NCBI RefSeq assembly: GCF_036178845.1
Contig: NZ_CP108070.1
Coordinates: forward strand, 8,928,001-8,992,000
DNA: 64,000 bases
Direction of reading: 5' to 3'
From: Streptomyces sp. NBC_00271
GTDB lineage: Bacteria > Actinomycetota > Actinomycetes > Streptomycetales > Streptomycetaceae
Part shown: one piece after another, positions 1 to 9,353 of the stretch
How positions within the stretch are numbered: position 1 is the first letter of the stretch
Layout: every line of letters starts with the position of its first letter
Notes under the pieces: generated by a model
The model's input: only the letters and a program-made list of their open reading frames with translations
What the model was told of the DNA's origin: nothing
The model's database searches: none
Made by a program: the position numbers and the translations under genes

Positions 1-274
1 GGCGTTCCTGATAGGGGCTTTTGAGCACAGGGGGGTACTGCTCGTACTCCGGCTCGTCCCAGGGGTCCCCTGCGGCTATGCGCTCGCCGGCGCGCTTCTT
101 GAGCTCAGCCAGTGGTCGGCCGGTCAGCACGTAGGTGTGCCACGGCTGGAGGTTCGATCCGGACGGTGCCCAGGCCGCGCCGGACAGCACCCGCTCCAGC
201 ACCTCCCTCGGGACGGGACGGTCGGTGAATTCCCGCACAGCACGCCGACTCGCGACCGCTTCATAGACATTCAT
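1..274 (-). CDS. Nitroreductase family protein (partial, runs off the left edge)
   Basis: Only the start and the first ~91 residues are inside the window. The N-terminus begins MNVYEAVASRRAVREF, the classic nitroreductase opening in which the SRRAVREF segment holds the conserved Arg/Ser that contact FMN phosphate. It is followed by WAPSGSNLQPW, the second FMN-binding segment of the family. Members are dimeric FMN enzymes that reduce nitro compounds, quinones or enones with NAD(P)H; the substrate cannot be told from this part. A MarR regulator on the same strand lies ~570 bp upstream and may control it. The ATG at 274 is chosen because the family motif starts about ten residues in. Confidence 0.85.
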   Translation of the reverse strand, partial: MNVYEAVASRRAVREFTDRPVPREVLERVLSGAAWAPSGSNLQPWHTYVLTGRPLAELKKRAGERIAAGDPWDEPEYEQYPPVLKSPYQER

Positions 275-848
275 GATCGCCTGAACCCCTTTTCTGTTCG
301 GCACATCTGGAATCGTTATGTTCGCAACGGTATCATCTAATACTATCTCGCGCGAGTGGTGCACCGCACTCGGGGAAGGGTTGCCGTCCAGGGGTGGTTC
401 GCCGACGGCGCCTGCCGGCTTTCTGGGGGGAATGATCTTCGCGCCGGCCGACGGGGTGTGCTCCGTGCCGCGGGTTTGCTGCGGGTCGAGGTGTCGGCCT
501 GGGTGCATTCGGCCCATTCGGCAATGCCGGGGCCCGATCCGAGGCGATCAGGAGCGCCTTGTCCAGCCTCTATTGGCGCTGCCGCGGTGTCCCCAACTCG
601 GCCACTGCTTCACAGACTTTGCGTGCTGTCGGCTCCAGGGGCAGGCGGCCGGCCACCCCGAAGCCGTCCTGCGTGGCTGGCGCACTGGTGCGGTGGTGTG
701 GTCCCCACCGGCGATGACGCCCCTGACCGTGCTGCCTGCAGCAGGGTCGGTGTGTGGCAAGGGTGGCCGTAGTCCTCAGGGCCGCCTTCGCCGTAAGGGA
801 TGCACGGGTCCGGAACCGGTCAGGCCTTGGGCTCCCGCGCGGGCGGGC
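275..848. other. Gap without recognisable gene
   Basis: Open frames exist on both strands but none shows family motifs or a credible ribosome site; they look like GC-driven chance frames. Bases about 300-350 are locally AT-richer and may hold the nitroreductase promoter. Nothing else is seen. Confidence 0.5.
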
Positions 849-1343
849 TTACGCCTGGCCCTCCGCGGGATGGGCGAACCGGGTCAGCAGTCCCGTCAAC
901 TGCTCGCGCTCACCTGGTCCCAGATCGGCAACCAGGCGCTCGGCCAGCGGATCCGCCGCCACGTGCGCCGCATCGAAAAGCTCGACACCCCGAGGCGTGA
1001 TCTCCACCGCCCGCACCCGCCGGTCCCCCGGAACCGCCTTGCGCACGGCCAGACCCATGCGCTCCAGGTCGTCCACGACCCGCATGATCCCCGCCTTGTC
1101 CGACCCCGTCGCCGGCCCCAGGTCCCGCTGCACCGTGGGCCCCCGGTCGACCAGAACAAGCAGCACCGCGAAATGCCGCAGCTCGATACCGAGCGGGCGG
1201 AGCGCCTCCGTCATCACCCCGGCCACCCGCCAGTGCGCCCGCCGCAGCAGCAGGGCGAGAGCGAAGGGCGAGGCGTCCCCGGGACGGTCGGTCGCACGCG
1301 AGCCGGCCGAGGGGGTGGCTCTGTCAGGAATGTGGGTGGTCAC
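849..1343 (-). CDS. MarR family transcriptional regulator
   Basis: 164 residues, slightly longer than usual because of a ~25-residue polar N-terminal extension. The winged-helix core is clear: LRPLGIELRHFAVLLVL (first helices), SDKAGIMRVVDDLERMGL (recognition helix) and RKAVPGDRRVRAVEITPRG (the wing, with the family's D-x-R-x-R signature). MarR proteins are dimeric repressors relieved by small phenolic or oxidising ligands. The nitroreductase at the left edge is on the same strand and is the likeliest target along with its own gene. Palindromes lie within 50 bp upstream of the start. Ligand unknown. Confidence 0.9.
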   Translation of the reverse strand: MTTHIPDRATPSAGSRATDRPGDASPFALALLLRRAHWRVAGVMTEALRPLGIELRHFAVLLVLVDRGPTVQRDLGPATGSDKAGIMRVVDDLERMGLAVRKAVPGDRRVRAVEITPRGVELFDAAHVAADPLAERLVADLGPGEREQLTGLLTRFAHPAEGQA

Positions 1344-1362
1344 GAGGTCACATTACAGCCAT

Positions 1363-1392
1363 ATGTACATTCGATACGGTTTCACTTGAAAC
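1363..1392. promoter_or_regulatory. Palindromes upstream of the MarR gene
   Basis: ATGTACAT (1363-1370, perfect palindrome) and GTTTCA-CT-TGAAAC (1379-1392) lie 20-49 bp upstream of the regulator's start in an AT-richer stretch. This is the usual place for autoregulatory MarR sites. That it is an operator is inferred. Confidence 0.4.
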
Positions 1393-1439
1393 TGAGTGTG
1401 TGCCGCAGAAGGGTCTCTGCCAGGCGTCTGCCCTGGTCA

Positions 1440-1830
1440 GCAGGTCAGCTTCCGGTGTCTGTAAGGAGGCCGGGCATCAGCCGCGATCGCGATGTATGGA
1501 GGAATGTCGCCCGAAGATGACGCTTCCGGCGGCCTGGACGTCTGCCAGGCGGGGCTTTGGCGCGTTCGCGGTGTTTGACGATGCTGCCGCAGCAGGTGCC
1601 GAGGCAGGTGTCGGTGTGGGCGGTCGACGGCGCCCGGTAGTACCCATACCAGCCGTACGTGTCCTCGAACTGTCCGGTCAGGGCCTTGGTGAGGGCGGGC
1701 TTCTTCTTGACCAGGTTCCCTTGGGCGCGGTCGGCAAGGCTTCGCGGGTTGCCTTCGTCGGCGAGCACCGCGTCGAGAGTGGCGCGCCCGGTCGCACACA
1801 AGCCGGGCTCCCGCAGCGACACCGACACCC
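1440..1830 (-). pseudogene. IS110-like transposase remnant
   Basis: The minus-strand frame contains ATLDAVLADEGNPRSLADR followed by KKKPALTKALTGQFED. This resembles the middle of IS110-family transposases (a LADLA..R..K...L..AL.G.F..HH pattern). Upstream and downstream parts of a transposase are missing or shifted to other frames, so it cannot be functional. It marks this area as an old insertion zone together with the second remnant at 3.6-4.3 kb. Family assignment rests on this short stretch only. Confidence 0.33.
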
Positions 1831-2121
1831 TCCCCAGGCGCAGTGTCGGTCATCACCACCTGCAACCGCGGAGATGAAGGCCGCCGTCATGAGCCGGGAT
1901 TGGATCACTTGGCAGTGGGTCCTGCAGGCCCGACCCCCGCGAGGTGGGTCAGCCGCCGATGCGGACGGCAGACAGGGCGTTGAGGCGATCGGGCTCGGTC
2001 CCCGACGAGCGGATCATCCACCGGGCGGTCGTGGGGCGACCCGGCACTGTCGCTCGGCTGAACTGTCGCTTGGCTGATGCGCCGTGCCGCAGCCGTGGTC
2101 TGACCCGGGCCGTCCGCGCAC

Positions 2122-2142
2122 AGTCACTTGACTGATGGATCA
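2122..2142 (+). repeat. Direct repeat, left copy
   Basis: AGTCACTTGACTGATGGATC and one more base match the copy at 4411-4431 at 18 of 21 positions in the same orientation. The pair brackets the SsgA-like gene and the decayed transposase. It may be the scar of an insertion boundary. Confidence 0.45.
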
Positions 2143-2282
2143 GATCTCAGCCGGCCCCAGGCTCGTGGTGACCCGATCTACCGGAACAGGTGAGGACCTT
2201 CCGAACCAGCCGTTGCCCAATTCACGGCTCTGTAGACGCCGATCAGTAGCCGTCGTGGCGGCAAGACGAGAGAGGACGGATC

Positions 2283-2786
2283 ATGGGTGGGAAGGTCTTC
2301 GACACCGATGATGAGCCCGGGTGTGATCACAAAGGTCGCAGACGCCGGCAAGTTGGCAACGCAGAGTCGGACGTCTGGCCCGAGTCTGTGACAAGTCGGA
2401 CGGTCGTGGCTCTTCTCGAAGAGGAGGTGCCTCTGCCGGTCATAACAGATCTCCGATATGACAGCGCAGAGCCATATTCAATAGTCATGGCATTTAATGC
2501 GGGCACCGATATGGTCATTGAGTGGGAACTTGGTCGCGAACTCCTGGATTCCGGCCGGCGGCGGCTTGATGGTTTCGGTGATATTCAAATTTGGCCCGCT
2601 GAAATCCGCGGTCATGGGTTGATTTACATGTCGTTCCGGTCGGGCTGGGAATCGTTTGTTGTGGCCGCATCGGCGGTAGTAATCGGCGAATTCCTAAAGC
2701 GCACCTTCGAGGTTGTGCCCCTTGGAGAGGAGAGAAGTTTTCTGGATGTCGAAAGTTTCGTCAGTCAGTTGTCGGATGAAACATGA
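2283..2786 (+). CDS. SsgA-like sporulation/cell division protein (SALP)
   Basis: The core from residue ~45 onward reads VPLPVITDLRYDSAEPYSI, then a WELGRELL segment, GDIQIWPA, and FLKRTFEVVPLGEE near the end. This is the SsgA-family pattern (P-x-L-RYD..dPYav; fareLL; GDV.vWP; FL.RT...VP.G.E). These actinomycete-only proteins guide FtsZ placement, septation and spore-wall assembly. The start at 2283 follows GAGAGGACGG. An in-frame GTG at 2388 would give 132 residues, closer to the family's usual ~130-145. Codon use is clearly AT-richer than its neighbours (for example GAT ATT CAA ATT), and decayed transposases lie on both sides, so it was probably acquired. Confidence 0.82.
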   Translation: MGGKVFDTDDEPGCDHKGRRRRQVGNAESDVWPESVTSRTVVALLEEEVPLPVITDLRYDSAEPYSIVMAFNAGTDMVIEWELGRELLDSGRRRLDGFGDIQIWPAEIRGHGLIYMSFRSGWESFVVAASAVVIGEFLKRTFEVVPLGEERSFLDVESFVSQLSDET

Positions 2787-3590
2787 CGTCTTCGGGCTGG
2801 ATCGAGTAATGTCCGGCTACTACTGGGACGCCTACGGGCTGGGATCGGTGATCCGGTAACGCGCGGCGCCCATAGGGAATGGGTATGGCGACGCGGTCGA
2901 AGACGACACGGGAGCGATTGCGGATTGAGTTCAGTGGGAGTCCTTCCGCTTTGGAATGCAACCAATTTTCCTGCGCCGTACAGGAGCAGAACCACCGGCC
3001 GACCAGCGCTCGGACCGGAGTGGCGCCCACAGCTGATCAAGCCTGAGGCGAGCGGGGGGTTTCGCTCGCCGGTATGTCGTCCCAGACAGACGAGGGTGAC
3101 GACGAGGTAACTCTGCACGCGCTGCCGAAATCCCCGCTGTTGAGACGAGTCGTAATTGTCGCCGCGCCACGCCACTTCAACAACGCCGCGACCTCCAGTA
3201 GGGTGCTCCGCCCGTCCTCAGAGAACCTCGTCGTAAGTTCCAGACGATCATCGACGGCGGAGTCTCCCCTATACGCTTTACGCGCGATTACGCTATACGC
3301 GCGATCCGGGCCGGACTGTGTCGGCCGGGCAACGAGTGGCCATTCCCAACGGATCGACCGGACCTTCAGCCGACGGCGCCGTGAATCCGCAGACGGCCGG
3401 CTGGGCGTAGGACTGCTCGCCGATGTTTTTTCGACCTGAGGTTGGCAGAGCTCTTTCAGTGCGGCCACTGAGCGGAACGGCAACGACGTCAGCAAGGCAC
3501 AAAGCTCCCGGGCCCCGAAGGGGATGTTCGAGGGGCCACGATACTCATCGTCACCGGTGAGAGTGATCGCTGCTGCAAGCCCCCACCGCC
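2787..3590. other. Gap, possibly one small ORF
   Basis: No recognisable gene. A 53-codon frame at 2885-3046 on the plus strand starts ATG after AGGGAATGGG and encodes a basic, Arg/Thr/Ser-rich peptide without known features; it is weakly supported. The rest has mixed composition with no motif and probably belongs to the decayed insertion that follows. Confidence 0.35.
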
Positions 3591-3599
3591 CCAGCGTGG

Positions 3600-4250
3600 C
3601 CTGGGCGGCCCGGGTTACCCCACGCCGACAGGACACCCTCGCCCGGATCGAGGCCGGCTTCGGCATCTCCGTCCGCACCGTCTGCACCCACGACGGCTGT
3701 CACCTACCTGCTCGTCGACCACGCCCCGGTCCGCTGCGCGCCCGGCGCGCAGCCAAGCCGGACTACGTGCTGCTGGACGGCACCGTCGCGAAGCGCGACC
3801 GCATAGGCGACAGCCGGGCCGTCCGCCGGGCGGATTCGCGACACCGTCGGCATGGGGCGAACGCGCAGGTGCTGATCGATCCGATCAGGCAGGGCGGCTG
3901 CTGTGGATCTCACCCGTCCTGCTCGGGCGAGCTCAAGGCCTGACCGCTGTCCATACCCACCGGGTCATCCGGATCCGCGAACGCCAGGGCATCCGGTCCT
4001 CGCCGCCGCGCCTACCTGGGCGCCAGCCCCCGCGTGACCACATCAGTCCGACGCCCGCCCGTCGCCAACCCGACGCCCAGTCAACCTCGCTCTCTCGGCG
4101 GTTCAGGGCACCCCGTGGAGCCGGGCGTGGCCCGCCTGAAGTCCGGGCCCACCTTTCGCAAGGCCCCGCTTCAGCCCGCATCGCATGTCGTCAATCACCG
4201 CAGCCGCCCTCACCCTGAAGTGGCAACGCTGCAAGAGCTCACTAAACCTG
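3600..4250 (+). pseudogene. IS5-family (DDE_Tnp_4-like) transposase, decayed
   Basis: Pieces of a DDE transposase appear in order but in different frames. ARIEAGFGISVRTV (helix-turn-helix) is followed by AAKPDYVLLDGTVAKRDRIG, where the family's first catalytic Asp sits in LLDGT. Then come HRRHGANAQVLIDPI, an HRVIRI..RQGI segment, VTTSVRRPPVANPTPSQ, PVEPGVARLKS, and finally SSITAAALTLKWQR, the normal C-terminal end. At least three frameshifts and local deletions are needed to join them, so the element is dead. Confidence 0.72.
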
Positions 4251-4410
4251 CTGGTCATGGGCCTGATCCTGCTCATGGGCAATCGATCGCGCCCTTGGGC
4301 GCCTCAGCTGTGCGCCTCCACGGCTTCTACGCCCCGGTCGGGATCATGCTCGACAAGTCGCGGGTCCGCCCGGAATCGACCGAGATTCGCCGCTCGCTGT
4401 GTTGTTCGAG

Positions 4411-4431
4411 AGTCGTTTGACTGATGGTTCA
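4411..4431 (+). repeat. Direct repeat, right copy
   Basis: AGTCGTTTGACTGATGGTTC and one more base match 2122-2142 at 18 of 21 positions. It lies just downstream of the decayed IS5-like transposase. Confidence 0.45.
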
Positions 4432-4732
4432 ACCTCACCGATAAGGGAGACCGCACCTGACGAGTACGATGGTGGCCGGAACGATCCCTTGATGGAGAGA
4501 AGCTTCACGTGCTGTGCCCCATGCCTGCTGTGCCGATGAGTGAACGTCCGGCCCTGCCTGAGCATCCCGTCGCCACGGTCAACGGAAGCACCGCAGGCGG
4601 TCACCGCCGGACGGCAGAGGGCTGCGTCTTCCTGCGGCCTGTTCAGGTCCGCATGCTCACGGTCACAGCGGGCGTACGTGTCGGCACGGGGCTGTGGGGA
4701 ACCCCGCAGAAGGCGGGATCTGCGCGGGTCCG

Positions 4733-7465
4733 ATGATCGGGCGGGACAAGGAGCTGCGCACCCTGCGCCGGCTGCTCGCGGACGCTGCGGCTGGGCAGGG
4801 CAGTGCGCTGCTGGTCCACGGCGCTGCCGGCGTCGGCAAGTCGTCTCTGCTGCGCACGGTCGGGGCCGAAGCCATCGAAAGTGGCTTCAAGGTGCTACGC
4901 ACATCCGGGGTGGAGCCCGAGCAGTGGCTGCCGTTCGCCGCGCTGCAGATGCTGCTGCAACCGGTCTCTCGTGGCATGAAAGACCTGTCGGCTCCGCACC
5001 GGTCGGCGCTGAGCGGCGCGTTCGGTGTCCGGGACACCGAGCCCGAGATATACCGGGTCGGACTGGCAGTGCTTGAGCTGCTCGCCGACGAGGCCAACCG
5101 GCAGCCTCTCCTGCTGCTGGTGGACGACCTGCAATGGATCGATTCCTCAAGCCGGGACGTGCTCAAGTTCGTTGCCCGGCGTACCAACGACCTCGCCATA
5201 CAGGTGATCGCTGCCGCCCGGATCCAGTACTCCGAATCATATGTGCTCCTGGACATCCCTCTGGAACCGCTCAGCCGACCCGCCGCCGCCGAATTGCTCG
5301 ACGTCGGCGCGCCCGACCTGCCGGCGCCGTTGCGGGCGCTCGTCCTGGAGCGTGCCGCGGGTAATCCGCTGGCCCTGGTAGAGCTGCCCAAGGCGGTGCA
5401 GGGCGCGACCGCGCAGATGGACGACCTGCCGCTGACCCAGCGGCTGGAGGACGCGTTCTCCGCGCGTACCGATTCGGTGAGCCGGGAGTGTCGCACGCTA
5501 CTCCTGGTCCTCGCCGCCGAGCCGTCCGCGCCCCTGAACCTCCTGCTGGAGCTTTCGAGTCGCATCTCTGGCTCGGCGGTCTCGGTCGACGTGGTGCAGG
5601 AGGCGGTCGACGCGGATCTGGTCACCCTGGTCGGCTATACCGCCGAGTTTCGCCATCCACTGATGCGCACGGCGATCTACACCCACGCCACGCTCGCCGA
5701 CCGGCTGGCCACTCACCGTGCCCTCGCATCGGTGATGGACGACACCCCCGAGCGCCAACTCGCCCACGAGGCAGCGGCCACGATAGGGCCGGACGAGGAG
5801 CTGGCCGCCCGGCTTGAGCGATTCGCCGATATGTCGCAGGCCCGAGGGAAGGCGGCGGCTGCCGTCCCGGCGCTGCGTCAGGCGGCCGACCTTGTCGTCG
5901 ATGCGCAGCGCCGGACCGGCATCCTGGTCCGGGCGGCCGAGTTGTCCAGCGAGATCAACCACCGCATCAGCGTCCAGATGCTGCTGGACCGCACGGACAT
6001 GAGCATGCTGGGCCGGGTAGAGCGGGCTCGCCTCATGGTGGTGTCCGACAGTTATGCATTTGAACCGGGCGAGCCGCAGCGACGGATCCAGGCAATGGTC
6101 ACTGCGGCGGCCGGAGCGTTCGACGCGGGAGCCGGAGACGTCGCTGAGAACCTGTTGTGGCGAGCCAGCGCACGGTGTTTCTTCCAGGACGGCGAAGCGC
6201 AGGTGCGTGCCCAGGCCGCAGCAGAACTGGATCGGTGGAACCCTGATCCGAATGCCCCCCATGTGCTGGCGGTGCGGGCGTACACCGAGCCGTTCCGGCA
6301 CGGGGCTGACGTGATCGCGCGGCTCGGCGGAATCAGAGCAGACCATCAAGACGGCCGGATGCTGCATTTCCTCGGTAGCGGTGCCATGGTCATAGGCGAC
6401 ATCAGTCGGGCCACCCAGTACCTCGCGCTGGCGGCCGCGGCGTGGCGGTCGCAGGGCCGACTCGGGCTGCTCGCCCGTTCGCTGGCCGCCAGCTGGCCGC
6501 AGGTGTACCTCGGTCAGCTTGAGCGAGCTCGCGAGGAGTCCGCCGAGGGGCTGACCCTGGCCGAGGAGGCCGGGGAATGGATCGTCTGGCTAGGACTGAA
6601 GGCCACGGCCGGCCTGGTGGCGGCGCTGCGCGGAGAAACCGAGCAAGCAGCGCGGATGATCGGCGAACTACGTCTGCACAGTCTGTTCCTGGGTATGCCG
6701 TTCGTCACGGTGATGGCGCAGCAGACCGACGGCCTGCTCGCTCTCTTTGACGGTCGCGCCATGGAGGCATACGACGTTCTCGCGCGCGCCTTCGATCCCG
6801 TTGATCCGCACTACCATTCGGTGAGCCGTTGGCTGTTGGCGCCGGACTTGGCGGATGCCGCAGTCGCTGCGGGCACCGTGAAGCAAGCTCGGGAACTGCT
6901 GGCCGATCTTCCGGACCTGACCAGACAACTGCCTTCGGAAATGATGGTGGTGGCTCACGCCTACACCGACGCGGTGCTGGCTCCGGACGACACCGTGGAG
7001 GAGCGTTACGCCGCGGCCCTTGCCGCCCTGCCGGCCGACTGGACGCTGTCACGTGCCCGATTGCATCTGCACCACGGCCGCTGGTTGCGCCGCCAACGCC
7101 GTAACGTGGACGCCCGGCACCCGCTTCGACTCGCCCGTGCCGAGTTTGACCGTGTTGGCGCACAGCCCTGGGCCGAGATGGCCCGCGAGCAGCTACGTGC
7201 TACCGGTGAGTCGAACGGTCGACGGCACGCGAACACCGGTGAGCAGCTGTCTGCCCAGGAAATGCAGATAGCCGTGCTGGCGTCACAGGGGCTGAGCAAC
7301 CGGGAAATCGGTCAGCGCCTGTTCATCTCGCACCGCACCGTCGGAGCGCACCTGTACCGCATCTATCCACGCCTTGGCATCACCGGCCGGGGCAAGCTCG
7401 CCGCCGCACTGGCAGCGCTTCACGATGAACAGCCCACGTCTGACGTCTCCAGCGCCCCAGAGTGA
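4733..7465 (+). CDS. LAL-type LuxR family ATPase regulator
   Basis: About 910 residues. The N-terminal STAND/AAA ATPase opens MIGRDKELRTLRRLL, with Walker A GAAGVGKSS near residue 30 and Walker B LLLLVDDLQWID near residue 130. A long helical, TPR-like middle follows. The C-terminal LuxR helix-turn-helix reads LSAQEMQIAVLASQGLSNRE then FISHRTVGAHLYRIYPRLGI. Large LAL proteins are usually pathway-specific activators in actinomycetes, driven by inducer and ATP. No biosynthetic cluster sits beside it, so the target is unknown. The ATG at 4733 places the ATPase motif at the expected N-terminal distance; a GTG at 4694 would add 13 residues. Neither start has a strong ribosome site. Confidence 0.88.
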   Translation: MIGRDKELRTLRRLLADAAAGQGSALLVHGAAGVGKSSLLRTVGAEAIESGFKVLRTSGVEPEQWLPFAALQMLLQPVSRGMKDLSAPHRSALSGAFGVRDTEPEIYRVGLAVLELLADEANRQPLLLLVDDLQWIDSSSRDVLKFVARRTNDLAIQVIAAARIQYSESYVLLDIPLEPLSRPAAAELLDVGAPDLPAPLRALVLERAAGNPLALVELPKAVQGATAQMDDLPLTQRLEDAFSARTDSVSRECRTLLLVLAAEPSAPLNLLLELSSRISGSAVSVDVVQEAVDADLVTLVGYTAEFRHPLMRTAIYTHATLADRLATHRALASVMDDTPERQLAHEAAATIGPDEELAARLERFADMSQARGKAAAAVPALRQAADLVVDAQRRTGILVRAAELSSEINHRISVQMLLDRTDMSMLGRVERARLMVVSDSYAFEPGEPQRRIQAMVTAAAGAFDAGAGDVAENLLWRASARCFFQDGEAQVRAQAAAELDRWNPDPNAPHVLAVRAYTEPFRHGADVIARLGGIRADHQDGRMLHFLGSGAMVIGDISRATQYLALAAAAWRSQGRLGLLARSLAASWPQVYLGQLERAREESAEGLTLAEEAGEWIVWLGLKATAGLVAALRGETEQAARMIGELRLHSLFLGMPFVTVMAQQTDGLLALFDGRAMEAYDVLARAFDPVDPHYHSVSRWLLAPDLADAAVAAGTVKQARELLADLPDLTRQLPSEMMVVAHAYTDAVLAPDDTVEERYAAALAALPADWTLSRARLHLHHGRWLRRQRRNVDARHPLRLARAEFDRVGAQPWAEMAREQLRATGESNGRRHANTGEQLSAQEMQIAVLASQGLSNREIGQRLFISHRTVGAHLYRIYPRLGITGRGKLAAALAALHDEQPTSDVSSAPE

Positions 7466-7581
7466 CCTTCTCTCGGAGGGCCGGGACGGTTATGACGGTT
7501 TCGGATTCCCTGGGGGCAGCCGACCTTGCGAAGCGAGCAGAGCAGGTGCGGGCTGAAGGCCCGGTGGGAGGAAGTACAGCC

Positions 7582-8229
7582 ATGGCGCGTCGGTATGACT
7601 GCTCCACGGTTTCCGGGCGGGCCGACGGGCTGCGCGCGGCCACCTTGGCGGTGCGCCGAGGCGAACTGGTGGTGCTGCCCACGGACACCGTGTACGGCAT
7701 CGGCGCCGACGCCTTCAACCCCGCGACCGCGGACAGTCTGCTGCAGGCCAAGGGCCGGGGCCGCGCCATGCCCTCACCAGTGCTCGTCGCCTCCCCGGAT
7801 GCCCTGCACGAACTGGTCACCGACTTCCCCAAGGCAGGCTGGGCTCTGGTGGAGGCGTTCTGGCCGGGCGGGCTGACCCTCGTCGCCCGCCACCGGACAT
7901 CGCTGACCTGGGACCTCGGCGAGACCCACGGCACGGTCGCCGTCCGGATGCCGTCCGACCCTGTGGCACTTGATCTGCTGGCCCGATCCGGGCCGATGGC
8001 AGTCTCCAGCGCCAACCTGACCGGACACCCGTCCCCGCAGGACTGCGATGCCGCCCAGTACATGCTCGGCGACTCGGTCACCGTCTACCTGGACGGCGGA
8101 CCCACCACGGCCGCCGTCGCCTCCTCGATCGTGGACCTCACCGGCCCGGCCCCCATCCTCCAGCGTGCGGGCGCGATCAGCGCCGAGCGCCTGAGCACTG
8201 TGGTCCCCGACCTGCAGGACGGCTCCTGA
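7582..8229 (+). CDS. Threonylcarbamoyl-AMP synthase family protein (Sua5/YrdC/TsaC)
   Basis: 215 residues from an ATG preceded by GGGAGGAAG. The open frame runs 40 codons further upstream, but MARRYDC followed by a helix and then VRRGELVVLPTDTVYGIGAD is the usual opening of actinobacterial members. The YrdC core shows LPTDTVYGIGADA, a lysine-rich substrate loop (QAKGRGRAMPSPVLV), FWPGGLTLVA and the SSANLTGHPS motif that binds ATP. The family makes threonylcarbamoyl-AMP for t6A37 of tRNA. Its position beside a carbonic anhydrase (bicarbonate is a Sua5 substrate) rather than beside prmC/prfA suggests a second, accessory copy. The loop reads GRGRAMPSP where housekeeping copies have the KxR..KP pattern, so activity could be altered. 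Confidence 0.85.
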   Translation: MARRYDCSTVSGRADGLRAATLAVRRGELVVLPTDTVYGIGADAFNPATADSLLQAKGRGRAMPSPVLVASPDALHELVTDFPKAGWALVEAFWPGGLTLVARHRTSLTWDLGETHGTVAVRMPSDPVALDLLARSGPMAVSSANLTGHPSPQDCDAAQYMLGDSVTVYLDGGPTTAAVASSIVDLTGPAPILQRAGAISAERLSTVVPDLQDGS

Positions 8230-8558
8230 CCCGGCCCGGTGAGGGAACAAGGCCGCGCACCCGGCCTACCGAAATCACCCGATCGGCGAGCGTCATGAGC
8301 GCGATCGCCTCGTTGGGGACAGCGTGACAGTGCATGGTGAACAGCATGTCGGCGGCGCCCTGAGGGGTGGCAATTGCCCCTGCCAGGGAGAACGGACTCG
8401 CCGAGCGCTGATGCCGGCGCTGGAAGCCGCGGCCTCAGCGCGTCTGGGCATGCCCGGCGCCACAACGCCCGGTGCCCGGTCTCCGGCGGTCGCACCCGCG
8501 CCCGGCGTGGTGGCCGCCTGCGCTGCGATGCGCCCGGGCCTGGACGTAACCTGCGGCC
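8230..8558. other. Gap between Sua5-like and carbonic anhydrase genes
   Basis: No supported gene. A short minus-strand stretch around 8283-8350 reads like coding sequence (ADMLFTMHCHAVPNEAIALM) but has no start or stop of its own, so it may be a gene scrap. No clear terminator hairpin is seen. Confidence 0.35.
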
Positions 8559-9209
8559 ATGGCTGAGACCCCGCACCTGACACCGTCCGAAGCCCTCAAC
8601 CTGCTGGTGACCGGCAATCAGCGATTCGTCGCGGGCTCCCCGCAGCACCCGAATCAGGACGCCGCGCGCCGCGCCGCCACCGCACCCGGCCAACGCCCCT
8701 TCGCCGTGCTCTTCGGCTGCTCCGACTCCCGCCTGGCCGCCGAGATCATCTTCGACCGGGGCCTGGGCGACCTTTTCGTGGTCCGCACCGCGGGCCACGT
8801 GGCCGGGCCCGAAGTGCTGGGCAGCATCGAGTACGGAGTGAGCGTCCTGGACTGCTCGCTGGTCGTCGTGCTGGGCCACGACTCGTGCGGCGCCGTCGCG
8901 GCGACCCACGCCGCCCTGACTGACGGACTGGGCGCCACCGGATACGTGCGCGACGTCATCGAGCGCGTCACGCCCAGCGTCCTGGCCGCCCGCGCCGCCG
9001 GACTCACCCACGACGACGACATCATCGCCGAGCACGTACGGCACACCGTCGACCTCCTCCTGGACCGCTCCCGAGTACTCGCCGACCAGGTCACCACCGG
9101 ACAGACGGCCGTGGTGGGCCTGTCCTACCGCCTGGCTGACGGCAGTGCCCGCCTCGTCACCTCCCGAGGCCTGCCGGCCGAAGAAGCCGTCCCGAGCCTG
9201 CGCGCCTGA
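8559..9209 (+). CDS. Beta-class carbonic anhydrase
   Basis: 216 residues. Zinc ligands are all visible: Cys54 and the Asp56/Arg58 dyad in FGCSDSR, then His107 and Cys110 in LGHDSCGAV. The enzyme interconverts CO2 and bicarbonate in the cytoplasm. The VRTAGHV segment and the IEYGV helix are typical. It lies 329 bp downstream of the Sua5-like gene on the same strand, so a shared bicarbonate theme is possible though they need not be co-transcribed. The ATG at 8559 lacks a strong Shine-Dalgarno sequence. Confidence 0.93.
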   Translation: MAETPHLTPSEALNLLVTGNQRFVAGSPQHPNQDAARRAATAPGQRPFAVLFGCSDSRLAAEIIFDRGLGDLFVVRTAGHVAGPEVLGSIEYGVSVLDCSLVVVLGHDSCGAVAATHAALTDGLGATGYVRDVIERVTPSVLAARAAGLTHDDDIIAEHVRHTVDLLLDRSRVLADQVTTGQTAVVGLSYRLADGSARLVTSRGLPAEEAVPSLRA

Positions 9210-9353
9210 GCGAGCAGCACCGCTGTCCTCCCAACGAGTGCCTCTGGGCTGGAGCACGGCCGCTCCGAGGCCGAGCGGCTTGGACCGGTGATGGGCTTCC
9301 GATGCATGGGGTTCGGCGAACGCAGCCCACGTGGACCCGCACATCGTCGCCGC

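Noticed and set aside
3037..3687. 216-codon minus-strand frame in the insertion zone
   Set aside because: No motif, no ribosome site, and it overlaps the beginning of the decayed transposase on the other strand.
4509..4736. 75-codon GTG-start frame before the first LAL gene
   Set aside because: It has GGAGAGAAG upstream but the translation lacks any family feature and overlaps the LAL start; not strong enough to call a gene.
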